From NCBI GenBank assembly GCA_958349535.1, contig CATWDJ010000024.1, positions 1-31,973 on the forward strand: a stretch of DNA of 31,973 nucleotides. Reading direction: 5' to 3'. The stretch is from Maccoyibacter sp900556645 (lineage in GTDB: Bacteria > Bacillota > Clostridia > Lachnospirales > Lachnospiraceae). Of this stretch, positions 7,117 to 15,267 are shown in pieces. Numbering within the stretch: position 1 is the stretch's first letter; each line of letters opens with the position of its first letter. Below the pieces are notes generated by a model that saw only the letters and a list, made by a program, of their open reading frames with translations, ran no database searches and had not been told where the DNA came from. A program made the translations under genes and the position numbers.

Positions 7117-7875
7117 ATGTTTAAAAAATATATGATATTACTATTGTTAGGACATATTGTAGGGGATTTTTATGTACAAACAAGTAATATGGCACAAAAG
7201 AAAGAGAAGCAAGTAAGTTGGGTGTTGATACATTGTCTGATTTACTTTTTTTCAGTATCCGTCGTTAGTATTCCGGTTATGTCTTTTAAGATTTTAATTA
7301 TGGATGCAGTTGTATCAATATTTCACTTAATGATTGATATAAGTAAATATTATTATGTAAAGATATTGGAGAAGAATTGCAATAAGAGGAAGAAAAAGGA
7401 AAGAAATATATTTTTGATTGATCAGCTGTTTCATTTAATTTGCTTAATGGGAATTGCTTACTATATGACAAATAAAAATATTTCTTTTGATAAAATGGAT
7501 TTTATTGCAAATTTTTCTGATACTGTCGGAATTTCTGAAATGTTAGTAGCCACATGGATTTTAGCATTATTAATGATACATAAACCGGCAAACATATTAA
7601 TACAAAAATTGATAGGAACATATAAGCCCCAAAATAAAGAAAAGGAATCAAAAGAAGATAATAATGCAGGTCGTTTTGTGGGAACAGTTGAAAGAGTTAT
7701 AATGCTTATTTTAATGTCTATGAACCAATATTCTGCAATAGGACTTGTTTTGACAGCAAAATCCATAGCAAGATATGATAGAATTGTAAAAAGTGAAGAA
7801 TTTGCGGAATACTATTTATTAGGGACATTAATAAGCACCGCAATTGTAATTGTTTGTATAATGGTTTTATTCTAA
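7117..7875 (+). CDS. DUF3307 integral membrane protein
   Basis: A 252-residue hydrophobic protein. The start MILLLLGHIVGDFYVQTSNMAQKK (after an MFKKY lead) has the H-x-x-x-D-F-x-x-Q pattern of DUF3307 proteins. I count roughly six membrane segments, including about 5-18, 33-55, 58-75, 105-122, 145-160 and 232-252, with charged loops around 85-100 and 175-190. It follows satD by one base with a weak RBS (GATAGGT), so translation is probably coupled. SatD and DUF3307 genes commonly occur together, suggesting a soluble sensor/regulator with a membrane partner. The function is unknown. Confidence 0.8.
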   Translation: MFKKYMILLLLGHIVGDFYVQTSNMAQKKEKQVSWVLIHCLIYFFSVSVVSIPVMSFKILIMDAVVSIFHLMIDISKYYYVKILEKNCNKRKKKERNIFLIDQLFHLICLMGIAYYMTNKNISFDKMDFIANFSDTVGISEMLVATWILALLMIHKPANILIQKLIGTYKPQNKEKESKEDNNAGRFVGTVERVIMLILMSMNQYSAIGLVLTAKSIARYDRIVKSEEFAEYYLLGTLISTAIVIVCIMVLF

Positions 7876-7906
7876 ATTACAGTTGAAAAATTCTTTCACA
7901 AATCCT

Positions 7907-7956
7907 ACAGCCTCTGCCGCATCTAAAAATAGGATGTAGCAGAGGCGGTTTTTTGC
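7907..7956 (+). terminator. Strong terminator after satD unit
   Basis: Arms GCCTCTGCCGCATC and GATGTAGCAGAGGC (one mismatch) around a short A-rich loop, followed by GGTTTTTTG. A good intrinsic terminator. Confidence 0.85.
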
Positions 7957-8065
7957 AAAGAAAAGATATTGATTTTTATAAGAAAAAAGCACCAAATTTT
8001 CTTATGAATAGAGAAAAAATTTATTATAATAAAAAAAGGTTACAAGATACTTAAGGGGGAATGTT

Positions 8066-9473
8066 ATGCGTACAAAAGCAAAAACAAAGGGAAAAGTAGC
8101 CATCGTTTTATCTTTGGTTTTAGTAGGGAGTATGTTGTTACCGATAAGAAGCAGTACGAAAACCGCATAGGCGGCGGAAGTACCGACAGTAAGGGAAGTA
8201 AATCTAAATAATAATGGAATAATTCCGGGGATTACCAATCCAAACCAGCCGGGTGCAGCTACAGATGCGTGGAGTGGAAGCTATGTGTATCTGGGAAAAT
8301 ACTGGCAGGATAGTGATACCAATGGAGACGAGAAGGTGGATACCTTAGATGAGAAGTCAGCCATAAAATGGTGTGTTTTAAGCACGGAAAATGACAGCAA
8401 TGGAGATACCAATGGAGATAGTCTGCTGCTTATGTTAGATAGAGTCTTAGACAGAGTTTTGTTTTCGGAAGATGGAGAGACCTCATGGGAAGGAAGTAAT
8501 ATCAGAAAATGGTTGAACTCAGAGGCATACGAGCAGAATGCGGGATATACATATACTCCGGGAGGTTTCTTAAATACGGCGTTTAGTCCGACAGAGCAGG
8601 CTGCTATCAAATCCACCACAAAGCCGGAAGGAAGTTCTTTGGATTATTCTGAGGAAGATATGTTCATTAACTTTTTATCACCGGCACTTATAGGAGATAA
8701 GATTTTCCTGTCCAGTGCAGAGGAACTGGACACAGCCGCCTATGGTTTCTATCATTATGGCTGTTGGAGCCAGGCGGGAACCATGAGTCCGGCAATAGTT
8801 TATACCTCATATGCAAAGACATTGGGAGTGGCGGGAAATAGAGATGGTTTAGCTAATTATTGGATACGTTCCAATTGCGTAATAAGTGATACAACAGATA
8901 ATACGCAGACGAATTTGGTATATTACGATTATGAATATCATATTTTTATGTGCCGTATTCAAATATGAATAGTATCGGTGTCGCCTCTGCCTTGAATCTG
9001 GATACTTCCTCTATTTTGTTCACGTCAAAGAGTAATGCTGATAAGGCACAGACCTTTCGGCGTACCGGTTCCGGTAGTTATGTAGATGCATGGAAACTGA
9101 CGCTGCAGGATGGGGAAGGATTTTCGGTAAACAGAATTAAAGGGGAAAGCGGAAGCGTTTCTCCGGGAGCATATAGTCTGAAAGTCTTTGAGGAATCCGT
9201 ATCGGGGACGGAGAATGTGGAGTCTTAGACCTTCGGGGCTGCAAGGAATCTGCCAGCGACATGGTATCCATAGATTTGATTGTGGAGACAAAAGGCAGCG
9301 GGGAACCGTCGAATACACATGATAAGGGACAGTCTGGCTCTAATTCAAAGACTGCGGATAATTCGGGACAGACAGAGGATGCAGAGCCACAGGAGAAGAA
9401 GACAAGCCGGAAAACCGGAGAGGAAGGATTTTTTGATAAAATACTATTTGACAAATGGTTCAAAAAGTATTAG
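8066..9473 (+). pseudogene. Broken gene for secreted DUF6273-type surface protein
   Basis: The frame opens at ATG 8066 (RBS AAGGGGGAA) with a signal peptide (MRTKAKTKGK then a hydrophobic run) but meets TAG at 8168-8170, exactly where an Ala-Gln-Ala cleavage site would be expected; the same frame goes on to 8968 with the mature part (YVYLGKYWQD, SWEGSNIRKWLN, YWIRSNCV). A frameshift near 8930-8950 moves the coding to another frame (about 8950-9228) holding VASALNLDTSSILFTS, the typical DUF6273 end. A second shift near 9228 leads to the Ser/Thr/Lys-rich tail at 9231-9473. Three separate lesions argue for a pseudogene, although CAG to TAG alone could be read through. Confidence 0.75.
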
Positions 9474-9476
9474 TCT
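9448..9476 (+). promoter_or_regulatory. Weak candidate promoter for T-box transcript
   Basis: TTGACA (9448-9453) with TAGTCT 17 nt downstream, about 15-20 nt before the start of the T-box leader. The -35 is perfect but the -10 is poor. It lies in the decayed end of the upstream pseudogene. Confidence 0.35.
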
Positions 9477-9489
9477 ATATTACAGATAG

Positions 9490-9753
9490 AACAAACCGTT
9501 GAAAAAGAGTAGTAGACGTTTTACTGAAGTTGCAGAGAGCTGCAGATGGTGGGATTGCAGTACGGAAGGATTCGTTGAATGGACTTTTGAGGGTAGCCTG
9601 AAGAGATAGCTAGTAGGGTGTGCCGGGAACCAAACCCGTTATCAATGAGGCATGTATGATAGTGCATGACAGAGAGGACATTCGTCAATTTGAGTGGTAC
9701 CGCGATGATAGATTTTATCACCGTCTCAAGCAATAGCTTGAGGCGGTTTTTTG
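9490..9753 (+). promoter_or_regulatory. T-box riboswitch, UGG (Trp) specifier
   Basis: A full T-box leader: AAAAGAGTAGTAGA at the 5' end, AG-bulge-like GCAGAGAGC and GNUG-like GATGGTGG in stem I, then GAATGGACTTTTGAG with TGG at 9580-9582 in the usual specifier position. The T-box sequence TGAGTGGTACCGCG is at 9691-9704. The terminator CCGTCTCAAGC (9721-9731)/GCTTGAGGCGG (9736-9746) plus TTTTTT follows. Uncharged tRNA-Trp should pair with UGG and stabilise the antiterminator. It precedes a TrpXYZ-type importer, which agrees with Trp control. Confidence 0.9.
9721..9752 (+). terminator. T-box regulatory terminator
   Basis: An 11-bp stem with one G-U pair, an AATA loop, then six T. It competes with the antiterminator formed by the GTGGTACCGCG element. 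Confidence 0.85.
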
Positions 9754-9947
9754 TTTAATAGGAAATTCCTTTGAATTTCCTATTAAACAAAAACGCTCCG
9801 CGAGGATGTGCACTCGCGTGAGAGGAAGATGTCAGCTAAAGCTGACCACGCTCGGCACACAAAGTGTGCGAGCCCTCTCATGAGTGAGGGGTGGGGAGAT
9901 GATGTGGGCTTGCCCACTTTGTTTTTTAATAGGAAAATCCTTTGGAT
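9753..9947 (+). repeat. Hairpin-rich module flanked by direct repeats
   Basis: It starts with a perfect 16-bp hairpin (9753-9768/9773-9788). Then come CGCGAG/CTCGCG (9799-9804/9813-9818), an outer stem TGAGAGG/CCTCTCA (9819-9825/9874-9880) enclosing GTCAGCT/AGCTGAC (9831-9846) and GCACAC/GTGTGC (9855-9869), and lastly GTGGGC/GCCCAC (9904-9917) followed by a T-rich run. Near-identical direct repeats TTTAATAGGAAATTCCTTTG lie at about 9754-9773 and 9926-9945. Either a small mobile or dispersed repeat inserted into the trp leader, or a structured RNA. No protein is coded here. Confidence 0.65.
9904..9927 (+). terminator. Second terminator-like hairpin before trpX
   Basis: GTGGGC-TT-GCCCAC followed by TTTGTTTTTT. 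If active it would stop transcripts that had already passed the T-box, so it may weaken or add control to trpXYZ. Confidence 0.45.
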
Positions 9948-10030
9948 AAGCGGAAAGCATTGACGATTGCGACTGCGTTTGTTCTGGACAAATCAACCAG
10001 CCAGAAGGCAGAAAGAAAGAGGTAAAGAAA

Positions 10031-11044
10031 ATGAAAAAAAGAGTATTGGCAGTAATGATGACAATGGAACTTGCAGCAACAGCACTTGTAGGCTGCGGCA
10101 GCGACAGCAGTTCCAAATCCGATAAGGCGGAATATACCATCGGTATTTCACAGTTTGCAGAGCATGGTTCTCTGGATAACTGTAGAGAAGGATTCTTAGA
10201 GGGATTAAAAGAAGCAGGTATCGAAGAGGATAAAAATCTGAAAGTATATTATGACAATGCACAGACAGATACAGGAACAGCCGGAACCATTGCAGACAGT
10301 TATGTATCCAAAAAAGTAGATTTGGTGTGTGCCATTGCAACTCCGAGTGCTATGAGTGCTTACAACTCCTGTATGAAAGCAGATATTCCGGTAGTCTATA
10401 CAGCAGTATCTGACCCGGTGGGAGCAGGCCTTGTCAAAAAAGATGGAGCGAATGCAGGGAATGTAACCGGTTCCTGCGATTTACTTCCGGTGGAAGAACA
10501 GTTAAAAATGATTCGTGCTATGATGCCGGAGGCAAAGAAAATCGGTATTCTGTATACCACAAGCGAAGCAAACTCTGTCAGCACCATCAAAGAGTATAAA
10601 GAAAAAGCCGGAGAATATGGATTTGAAATTGTAGATACCGGAATCAACACCATTGCAGATGTGGATTTGGCAGCTTCCGATTTAGTGGGAAAAGTAGATT
10701 GTATCTGTAATCTTACCGACAATACCGTAGTTCAGGCATTACAGACCGTAATCGAAAAAGCAAATGCCAAAAACATCCCGGTATTCGGAAGTGAGATAGA
10801 GCAGGTAAAAGCAGGCTGTGTAGCAGCTATGGGTATTGACTACTTTGAACTGGGCAAAAAGACCGGAGCCATGGCAGCAAAAATTTTAAAGGGTGAGGCA
10901 ACCGCAGAGGAAACCGAGTATATCAAAAATGCAGATTCCGCACTCTATGTCAACACAGCGGCAGCAGATAAAATCGGCATGCAGCTGGATGCAGATTATA
11001 TTTCCGGTGCGGCAGAAACATTTACGGAGATTACCGTAGAATAA
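10031..11044 (+). CDS. trpX: ABC importer substrate-binding lipoprotein, tryptophan type
   Basis: A 337-residue lipoprotein. The signal peptide MKKRVLAVMMTMELAATA ends in the lipobox LVGC (Cys22 predicted as the lipidated residue), then a Ser/Lys linker. The mature part (YTIGISQFAEHGSLDNCREGFLEGLKEAG, VDLVCAIATPSAMSA, IPVVYTAVSDPVGAGLV, KIGILYTTSEANS) matches the ABC substrate-binding family PF04392 (DUF534). RBS AAGAGGTAAAG precedes the ATG. It is followed by permease and ATPase genes. The upstream Trp T-box makes tryptophan, or a precursor such as indole compounds, the likely substrate, as for TrpXYZ in streptococci; the substrate is inferred from regulation. Confidence 0.85.
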   Translation: MKKRVLAVMMTMELAATALVGCGSDSSSKSDKAEYTIGISQFAEHGSLDNCREGFLEGLKEAGIEEDKNLKVYYDNAQTDTGTAGTIADSYVSKKVDLVCAIATPSAMSAYNSCMKADIPVVYTAVSDPVGAGLVKKDGANAGNVTGSCDLLPVEEQLKMIRAMMPEAKKIGILYTTSEANSVSTIKEYKEKAGEYGFEIVDTGINTIADVDLAASDLVGKVDCICNLTDNTVVQALQTVIEKANAKNIPVFGSEIEQVKAGCVAAMGIDYFELGKKTGAMAAKILKGEATAEETEYIKNADSALYVNTAAADKIGMQLDADYISGAAETFTEITVE

Positions 11045-11073
11045 AAACGGATGAAAAGCTTGGAGGTAATAAC

Positions 11074-11958
11074 GTGGCACTAGTATTAAGTGTGTTAGAA
11101 CAAGGCATGATTTATGCCATCATGGCATTAGGCGTATATATCACATATAAAATTCTGGATTTTCCGGATTTAACCGTAGACGGCAGCTTCCCTTTGGGGG
11201 CTGCCATCACGGCTGTTATGATAACAAAAGGAATAAACCCGGTCATTACGTTGTTTGTATCCTTTGCAGCGGGAGCTTTTGTGGGAGTTTTGACAGGAAT
11301 TATCCATGTAAAATTAAAGGTGCGGGATTTGTTGTCGGGAATCATTATGATGACGGCATTGTATACCGTCAATCTGAGAATTGCGGGACGTGCCAATCTG
11401 CCGATTTATACGGAGAAAACCATCTTTGACAACGATTTGGTCAACAGTATTTTTAAAGGGAAAGCAGCAACCTTCAGTACGGTGGTAATCGTTCTTGTCA
11501 TTACATTGGTAATGAAATTCTTGCTGGACTGGTACATGAGTACAAAATCTGGATTTCTTCTCAGGGCAGTGGGAGATAATGACACCATAGTAACTTCCAT
11601 GGGCGTGGATAAGGGATTGGTAAAAATTGCAGGTCTTGCCATTGCAAACGGACTGGTAACCTTAAGTGGTTGCATCTATACCCAGCAGCAGAGATACTTT
11701 GATGTATCCATGGGAACCGGAACTGTGGTAATTGGTCTTGCCAGCGTCATTATCGGAACCAGTCTTTTCAAAAAAGTAACCTTTTTCCGTGTAACCACCA
11801 GCGTTGTCATAGGCTCTATCATCTATAAAGCCTGCGTTGCCATTGCCATCAGCTTTGGCTTGCAGTCCACGGATTTGAAACTGGTAACAGCAATTCTCTT
11901 CCTTATTATTTTAGTGGCCAGCATGGATAGAAAGAAGAAGGTGAAAAACAATGCTTGA
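11074..11958 (+). CDS. trpY: ABC importer permease, tryptophan type
   Basis: A 294-residue membrane protein with a GTG start after TGGAGGT. It has about eight hydrophobic segments and the branched-chain-type permease pattern (ITYKILDFPDLTVDGSFPLGAAITAVMI near 22-49; FLLRAVGDND near 155-165; GLANGLVTLSGC-like stretch near 187-198). This fits the PF02653 permease family that partners DUF534 binding proteins. Its 3' end overlaps the ATPase start by 8 bp, indicating translational coupling. It should form the channel of the TrpXYZ importer. Confidence 0.85.
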   Translation: MALVLSVLEQGMIYAIMALGVYITYKILDFPDLTVDGSFPLGAAITAVMITKGINPVITLFVSFAAGAFVGVLTGIIHVKLKVRDLLSGIIMMTALYTVNLRIAGRANLPIYTEKTIFDNDLVNSIFKGKAATFSTVVIVLVITLVMKFLLDWYMSTKSGFLLRAVGDNDTIVTSMGVDKGLVKIAGLAIANGLVTLSGCIYTQQQRYFDVSMGTGTVVIGLASVIIGTSLFKKVTFFRVTTSVVIGSIIYKACVAIAISFGLQSTDLKLVTAILFLIILVASMDRKKKVKNNA

Positions 11959-12724
11959 ATTAAAAAATATCAATAAAAATTATAATCCGGGAACAGTAAA
12001 TGAGCTGTGTCTCTTTGAAGATTTTAACCTGACCATTAGGGACGGAGAATTTGTGTCAGTGGTGGGAAGTAACGGCTCGGGGAAAACCTCTATGCTGAAT
12101 ATTATCTGTGGAACCATCCCGGTGGATTCCGGTGCCATTTTGGTAAACGGAGCAGATATTGTAAATAAAAAAGACTATATCCGTCACCGGAAAATTGGCA
12201 GGGTATATCAGGATCCGGCGAAGGGAACCTGTCCCAGCATGACGATTCTGGAAAATATGTCCATCGCAGACAACAAAGGAAAAGGATATGGACTGGGAAG
12301 AGGAGTCAATAAAGCGAGAGCGGAACAGTACCGGGAGATGCTTCGGGATTTGAACTTAGGACTGGAAAATCAGATGGAAACAAAGGTGGGCGCCCTTTCC
12401 GGTGGTCAGCGTCAGACCTTAGCACTTCTGATGGCAACCATGAATCCTATTGAGTTTTTGATTTTGGATGAACATACAGCGGCCCTTGACCCGAAAACAG
12501 CGGAATTGATTATGGAACTGACAGACAAGATTGTAAAAGAAAAGAAGGTTACCACCATCATGGTAACCCACAATCTGCGGTATGCGGTAGAATACGGAAA
12601 TCGGCTGATTATGATGCATCAGGGAAATGCCATCATAGATAAAGCGGGAACGGAAAAAGCAGCGATTCAGGTGGATGACATTTTAAAGACCTTTAATGAA
12701 ATCAGTATTGAGTGTGGAAATTAA
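11951..12724 (+). CDS. trpZ: ABC importer ATPase, tryptophan type
   Basis: A 257-residue ATPase: Walker A GSNGSGKTS (about 37-45), Q-loop GRVYQDP, signature LSGGQRQ (about 145-151), Walker B FLILDEHTAALDP (about 166-178) and the H-loop MVTHN. It overlaps the end of the permease gene by 8 bp. Together the three genes form a complete importer under the Trp T-box. No clear terminator was found after it; the next ~190 nt hold a candidate promoter. Confidence 0.88.
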   Translation: MLELKNINKNYNPGTVNELCLFEDFNLTIRDGEFVSVVGSNGSGKTSMLNIICGTIPVDSGAILVNGADIVNKKDYIRHRKIGRVYQDPAKGTCPSMTILENMSIADNKGKGYGLGRGVNKARAEQYREMLRDLNLGLENQMETKVGALSGGQRQTLALLMATMNPIEFLILDEHTAALDPKTAELIMELTDKIVKEKKVTTIMVTHNLRYAVEYGNRLIMMHQGNAIIDKAGTEKAAIQVDDILKTFNEISIECGN

Positions 12725-12799
12725 GGCTTTTTGAGAAAAAAACCATGATTATTGGATAAATTTACTTTTTTTTGAAATGTACATTTTTTCCGAAGGCTG

Positions 12800-12828
12800 T
12801 TGCGGAATAGCTTAAAATTTAGTATCAT
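12800..12828 (+). promoter_or_regulatory. Candidate promoter for nfnAB
   Basis: TTGCGG (12800-12805), a 17-nt spacer and TATCAT (12823-12828). The -10 is good, the -35 weak. It would leave a ~85-nt leader with no recognised riboswitch. Confidence 0.4.
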
Positions 12829-12918
12829 AAGGTTGTTATACAGGAGAAAACAGGAGATGGAAAGTTAAGGGATACAGGCCTTGATTTTCTAATCCAAATA
12901 ATGAAATGGGAGGAAACT

Positions 12919-13806
12919 ATGTATCCAATTGTAAAAAAGGAGAAGCTGGCAGATAAAATTTATCTGATGGATGTAAAGGCACCTAGAGTGGCAAAATCCT
13001 GTCTGCCGGGACAATTTATTATCGTGAAAATCGATGAAGAGGGTGAGAGAATTCCTCTTACTATCTGTGACTATGACAAAGAGGCAGGAACAGTTACCAT
13101 CGTATTTCAGGTGGTGGGAGCTTCCACACAGAGAATGACAGCTTTGGAGGTAGGAGATGCGTTCCGTGACTTTGTAGGTCCGTTGGGCTGTCCGTCTGAG
13201 TTCTGTAGTGAAGATGTAGAAGAGTTAAAGAAGAAAAAGATTCTTTTCGTAGCCGGCGGTGTAGGAGCTGCTCCGGTATATCCACAGGTAAAGTGGATGC
13301 GTGAAAACGGAATAGATGTGGATGTCATTGTTGGTTCTAAAACCAAAGATATGCTGATTCTGGAAAAAGAGATGGAAGCAGTAGCAGGAAATCTGTATGT
13401 AACCACAGATGACGGTACATATGGACGTTCCGGTATGGTAACCACAGTCATTGAGGACCTGGTAAAAGAGGGTAAGAATTATGATGTATGTGTTGCTATC
13501 GGACCAATGATTATGATGAAATTCGTCTGTCTTTTGACGAAAAAATTAGAGATACCGACCATAGTATCCATGAACCCGATAATGGTAGACGGTACCGGAA
13601 TGTGCGGAGCATGCCGTCTGACCGTAGGTGATGAGGTGAAATTTGCCTGTGTAGACGGACCGGAATTTGACGGTCATCTGGTAGATTTCGATCAGGCAAT
13701 GAAGAGACAGCAGATGTATAAGACAGAAGAGGGAAGAGCAATGCTCAAGCTTCAGGAAGGCGACACCCATCACGGCGGATGCGGACATTGTGGAGGTGAC
13801 AAATAA
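12919..13806 (+). CDS. nfnA: NADH-dependent ferredoxin:NADP+ oxidoreductase, small subunit
   Basis: A 295-residue flavoprotein of the ferredoxin-NADP reductase/PyrK superfamily. Seen: PLTICDYD (FAD-binding RxPxT-type motif with I before it), FVGPLG, FVAGGVGAAPVYPQ (NAD-binding Gly-rich loop, about 109-122), GTYGRSGMVT, and a [2Fe-2S] cluster site GTGMCGACRLTVG then FACVDGPEFDGHLVDFD (about 225-255). An HGGCGHCGG tail adds extra Cys/His. The start is the ATG at 12919, right behind GGGAGG; the ATG six codons upstream has no RBS. It overlaps nfnB by one base (TAATG). With NfnB it forms the bifurcating NADH/ferredoxin/NADPH complex. Older annotation calls such pairs sulfide dehydrogenase. Confidence 0.88.
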   Translation: MYPIVKKEKLADKIYLMDVKAPRVAKSCLPGQFIIVKIDEEGERIPLTICDYDKEAGTVTIVFQVVGASTQRMTALEVGDAFRDFVGPLGCPSEFCSEDVEELKKKKILFVAGGVGAAPVYPQVKWMRENGIDVDVIVGSKTKDMLILEKEMEAVAGNLYVTTDDGTYGRSGMVTTVIEDLVKEGKNYDVCVAIGPMIMMKFVCLLTKKLEIPTIVSMNPIMVDGTGMCGACRLTVGDEVKFACVDGPEFDGHLVDFDQAMKRQQMYKTEEGRAMLKLQEGDTHHGGCGHCGGDK

Positions 13807-15191
13807 TGGATGTATTAAAGAAGACTCCTGTCAGAGAGCAGGAACCAAAGGTAAGAGCAACAAACTTCGACGAAGTATGTTTAGGATATAACAAAGAAGA
13901 GGCAATGGAGGAGGCATCCCGCTGCATCAACTGTAAGAATGCAAAATGTATCGAGGGCTGTCCGGTATCCATTAACATCCCTGCATTTATCGAGCAGGTT
14001 AAGGATGGAAATTTTGAGGAGGCTTCCAAAGTCATCGGAAAATCTTCCGCACTGCCGGCAGTTTGTGGACGTGTCTGCCCGCAGGAAAGCCAGTGTGAAG
14101 GAAAATGTATCCGTGGTATCAAGGGAGAACCGATTTCCATTGGTAAATTAGAGAGATTCGTAGCCGATTGGGCAAGAGAGAACGGCATTAAACCGGAGAA
14201 AGCAGAGAAGATGAACGGTCACAAGGTGGCTGTTATCGGTTCCGGTCCTGCAGGTCTGACCTGTGCCGGAGATTTGGCAAAGATGGGCTATGATGTAACC
14301 ATTTTTGAGGCACTGCATGAGCCGGGCGGCGTATTAATCTATGGTATTCCTGAATTCCGTCTGCCAAAGAGTGATGTAGTGGCAAAAGAGATTGAGAATG
14401 TAAAAGCCTTAGGTGTTAAGATTGAGACCAACGTAGTTATCGGAAAGGCTACGACCATTGATGAATTGATGGATGAGGAAGGCTTTGAAGCAGTATTCAT
14501 CGGTTCCGGTGCCGGACTTCCGAAATTTATGGGCATTCCGGGAGAGCAGGCAAACGGCGTATTTTCTGCCAACGAGTTCCTGACCCGTAACAATCTGATG
14601 AAAGCTTTTAAGGATGAGTATGACACACCGATTATGAAGGGCAAAAAAGTAGCCGTTGTAGGTGGCGGTAACGTTGCTATGGATGCGGCAAGAACGGCAT
14701 TGAGACTGGGTGCTGAGGTTCACATCGTATATCGTCGAAGCGAGGAAGAGCTTCCGGCGAGAGTGGAAGAAGTACATCATGCAAAAGAAGAGGGTATTAT
14801 CTTTGATTTGCTGACCAATCCGGTGGAAATCTTAGTAGACGAAAACGGATGGGTGAAAGGTATGACCTGTATTAAGATGGAACTGGGCGAGCCGGATGCT
14901 TCCGGAAGAAGAAGACCGGTAGAAATCAAAGGCTCCGAATTTGATTTAGAACTGGATACCGTTATTATGTCTCTGGGAACATCTCCGAATCCGTTGATTT
15001 CCTCCACCACTGAGGGACTGGATGTAAACAAATGGAAATGTATCGTAGCAGACGAGAACAACGGAAAAACCACAAAAGAAGGCGTATACGCCGGTGGTGA
15101 TGCCGTAACGGGAGCTGCAACAGTTATCCTTGCAATGGGTGCAGGAAAAGCAGCAGCGAAAGGTATTGATGAATATCTCAGCGGAAAATAA
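13806..15191 (+). CDS. nfnB: NADH-dependent ferredoxin:NADP+ oxidoreductase, large subunit (GltA-like)
   Basis: A 461-residue protein like the glutamate synthase small subunit. The N-terminus holds two Cys clusters for [4Fe-4S] centres (CINCKNAKCIEGCP about 42-55; CGRVCPQESQCEGKC about 88-102). The first dinucleotide fold is VAVIGSGPAGLTCAGDLAKMGYDV (about 140-163), followed by PGGVLIYGIPEFRLPK; the second is VAVVGGGNVAMDAARTA (about 282-298), then AGGDAVTGAATVILAMGAGKAAA at the end, typical of FAD/NADPH-binding. No large glutamate synthase subunit is present, and the partner NfnA is directly upstream, so Nfn is preferred over GltB. It is cytoplasmic. Confidence 0.9.
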   Translation: MDVLKKTPVREQEPKVRATNFDEVCLGYNKEEAMEEASRCINCKNAKCIEGCPVSINIPAFIEQVKDGNFEEASKVIGKSSALPAVCGRVCPQESQCEGKCIRGIKGEPISIGKLERFVADWARENGIKPEKAEKMNGHKVAVIGSGPAGLTCAGDLAKMGYDVTIFEALHEPGGVLIYGIPEFRLPKSDVVAKEIENVKALGVKIETNVVIGKATTIDELMDEEGFEAVFIGSGAGLPKFMGIPGEQANGVFSANEFLTRNNLMKAFKDEYDTPIMKGKKVAVVGGGNVAMDAARTALRLGAEVHIVYRRSEEELPARVEEVHHAKEEGIIFDLLTNPVEILVDENGWVKGMTCIKMELGEPDASGRRRPVEIKGSEFDLELDTVIMSLGTSPNPLISSTTEGLDVNKWKCIVADENNGKTTKEGVYAGGDAVTGAATVILAMGAGKAAAKGIDEYLSGK

Positions 15192-15208
15192 AAAACCATT
15201 GATAAGAG

Positions 15209-15243
15209 CAGGGGTTCATGCGTAGCATGGACTCCTGTTTTCG
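15209..15243 (+). terminator. Terminator-like hairpin after nfnB
   Basis: A 13-bp stem with two G-U pairs (15209-15221/15225-15237) and a GTA loop, followed by TTTT. It sits 25 nt before the next RBS, so it may be partial termination within a longer transcript. Confidence 0.65.
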
Positions 15244-15267
15244 GCAGAGTGAAGGAGGAGAGACCAT

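Noticed and set aside
12901..12918. Upstream start of nfnA
   Set aside because: The six extra codons cover the RBS GGGAGG of the better start at 12919.
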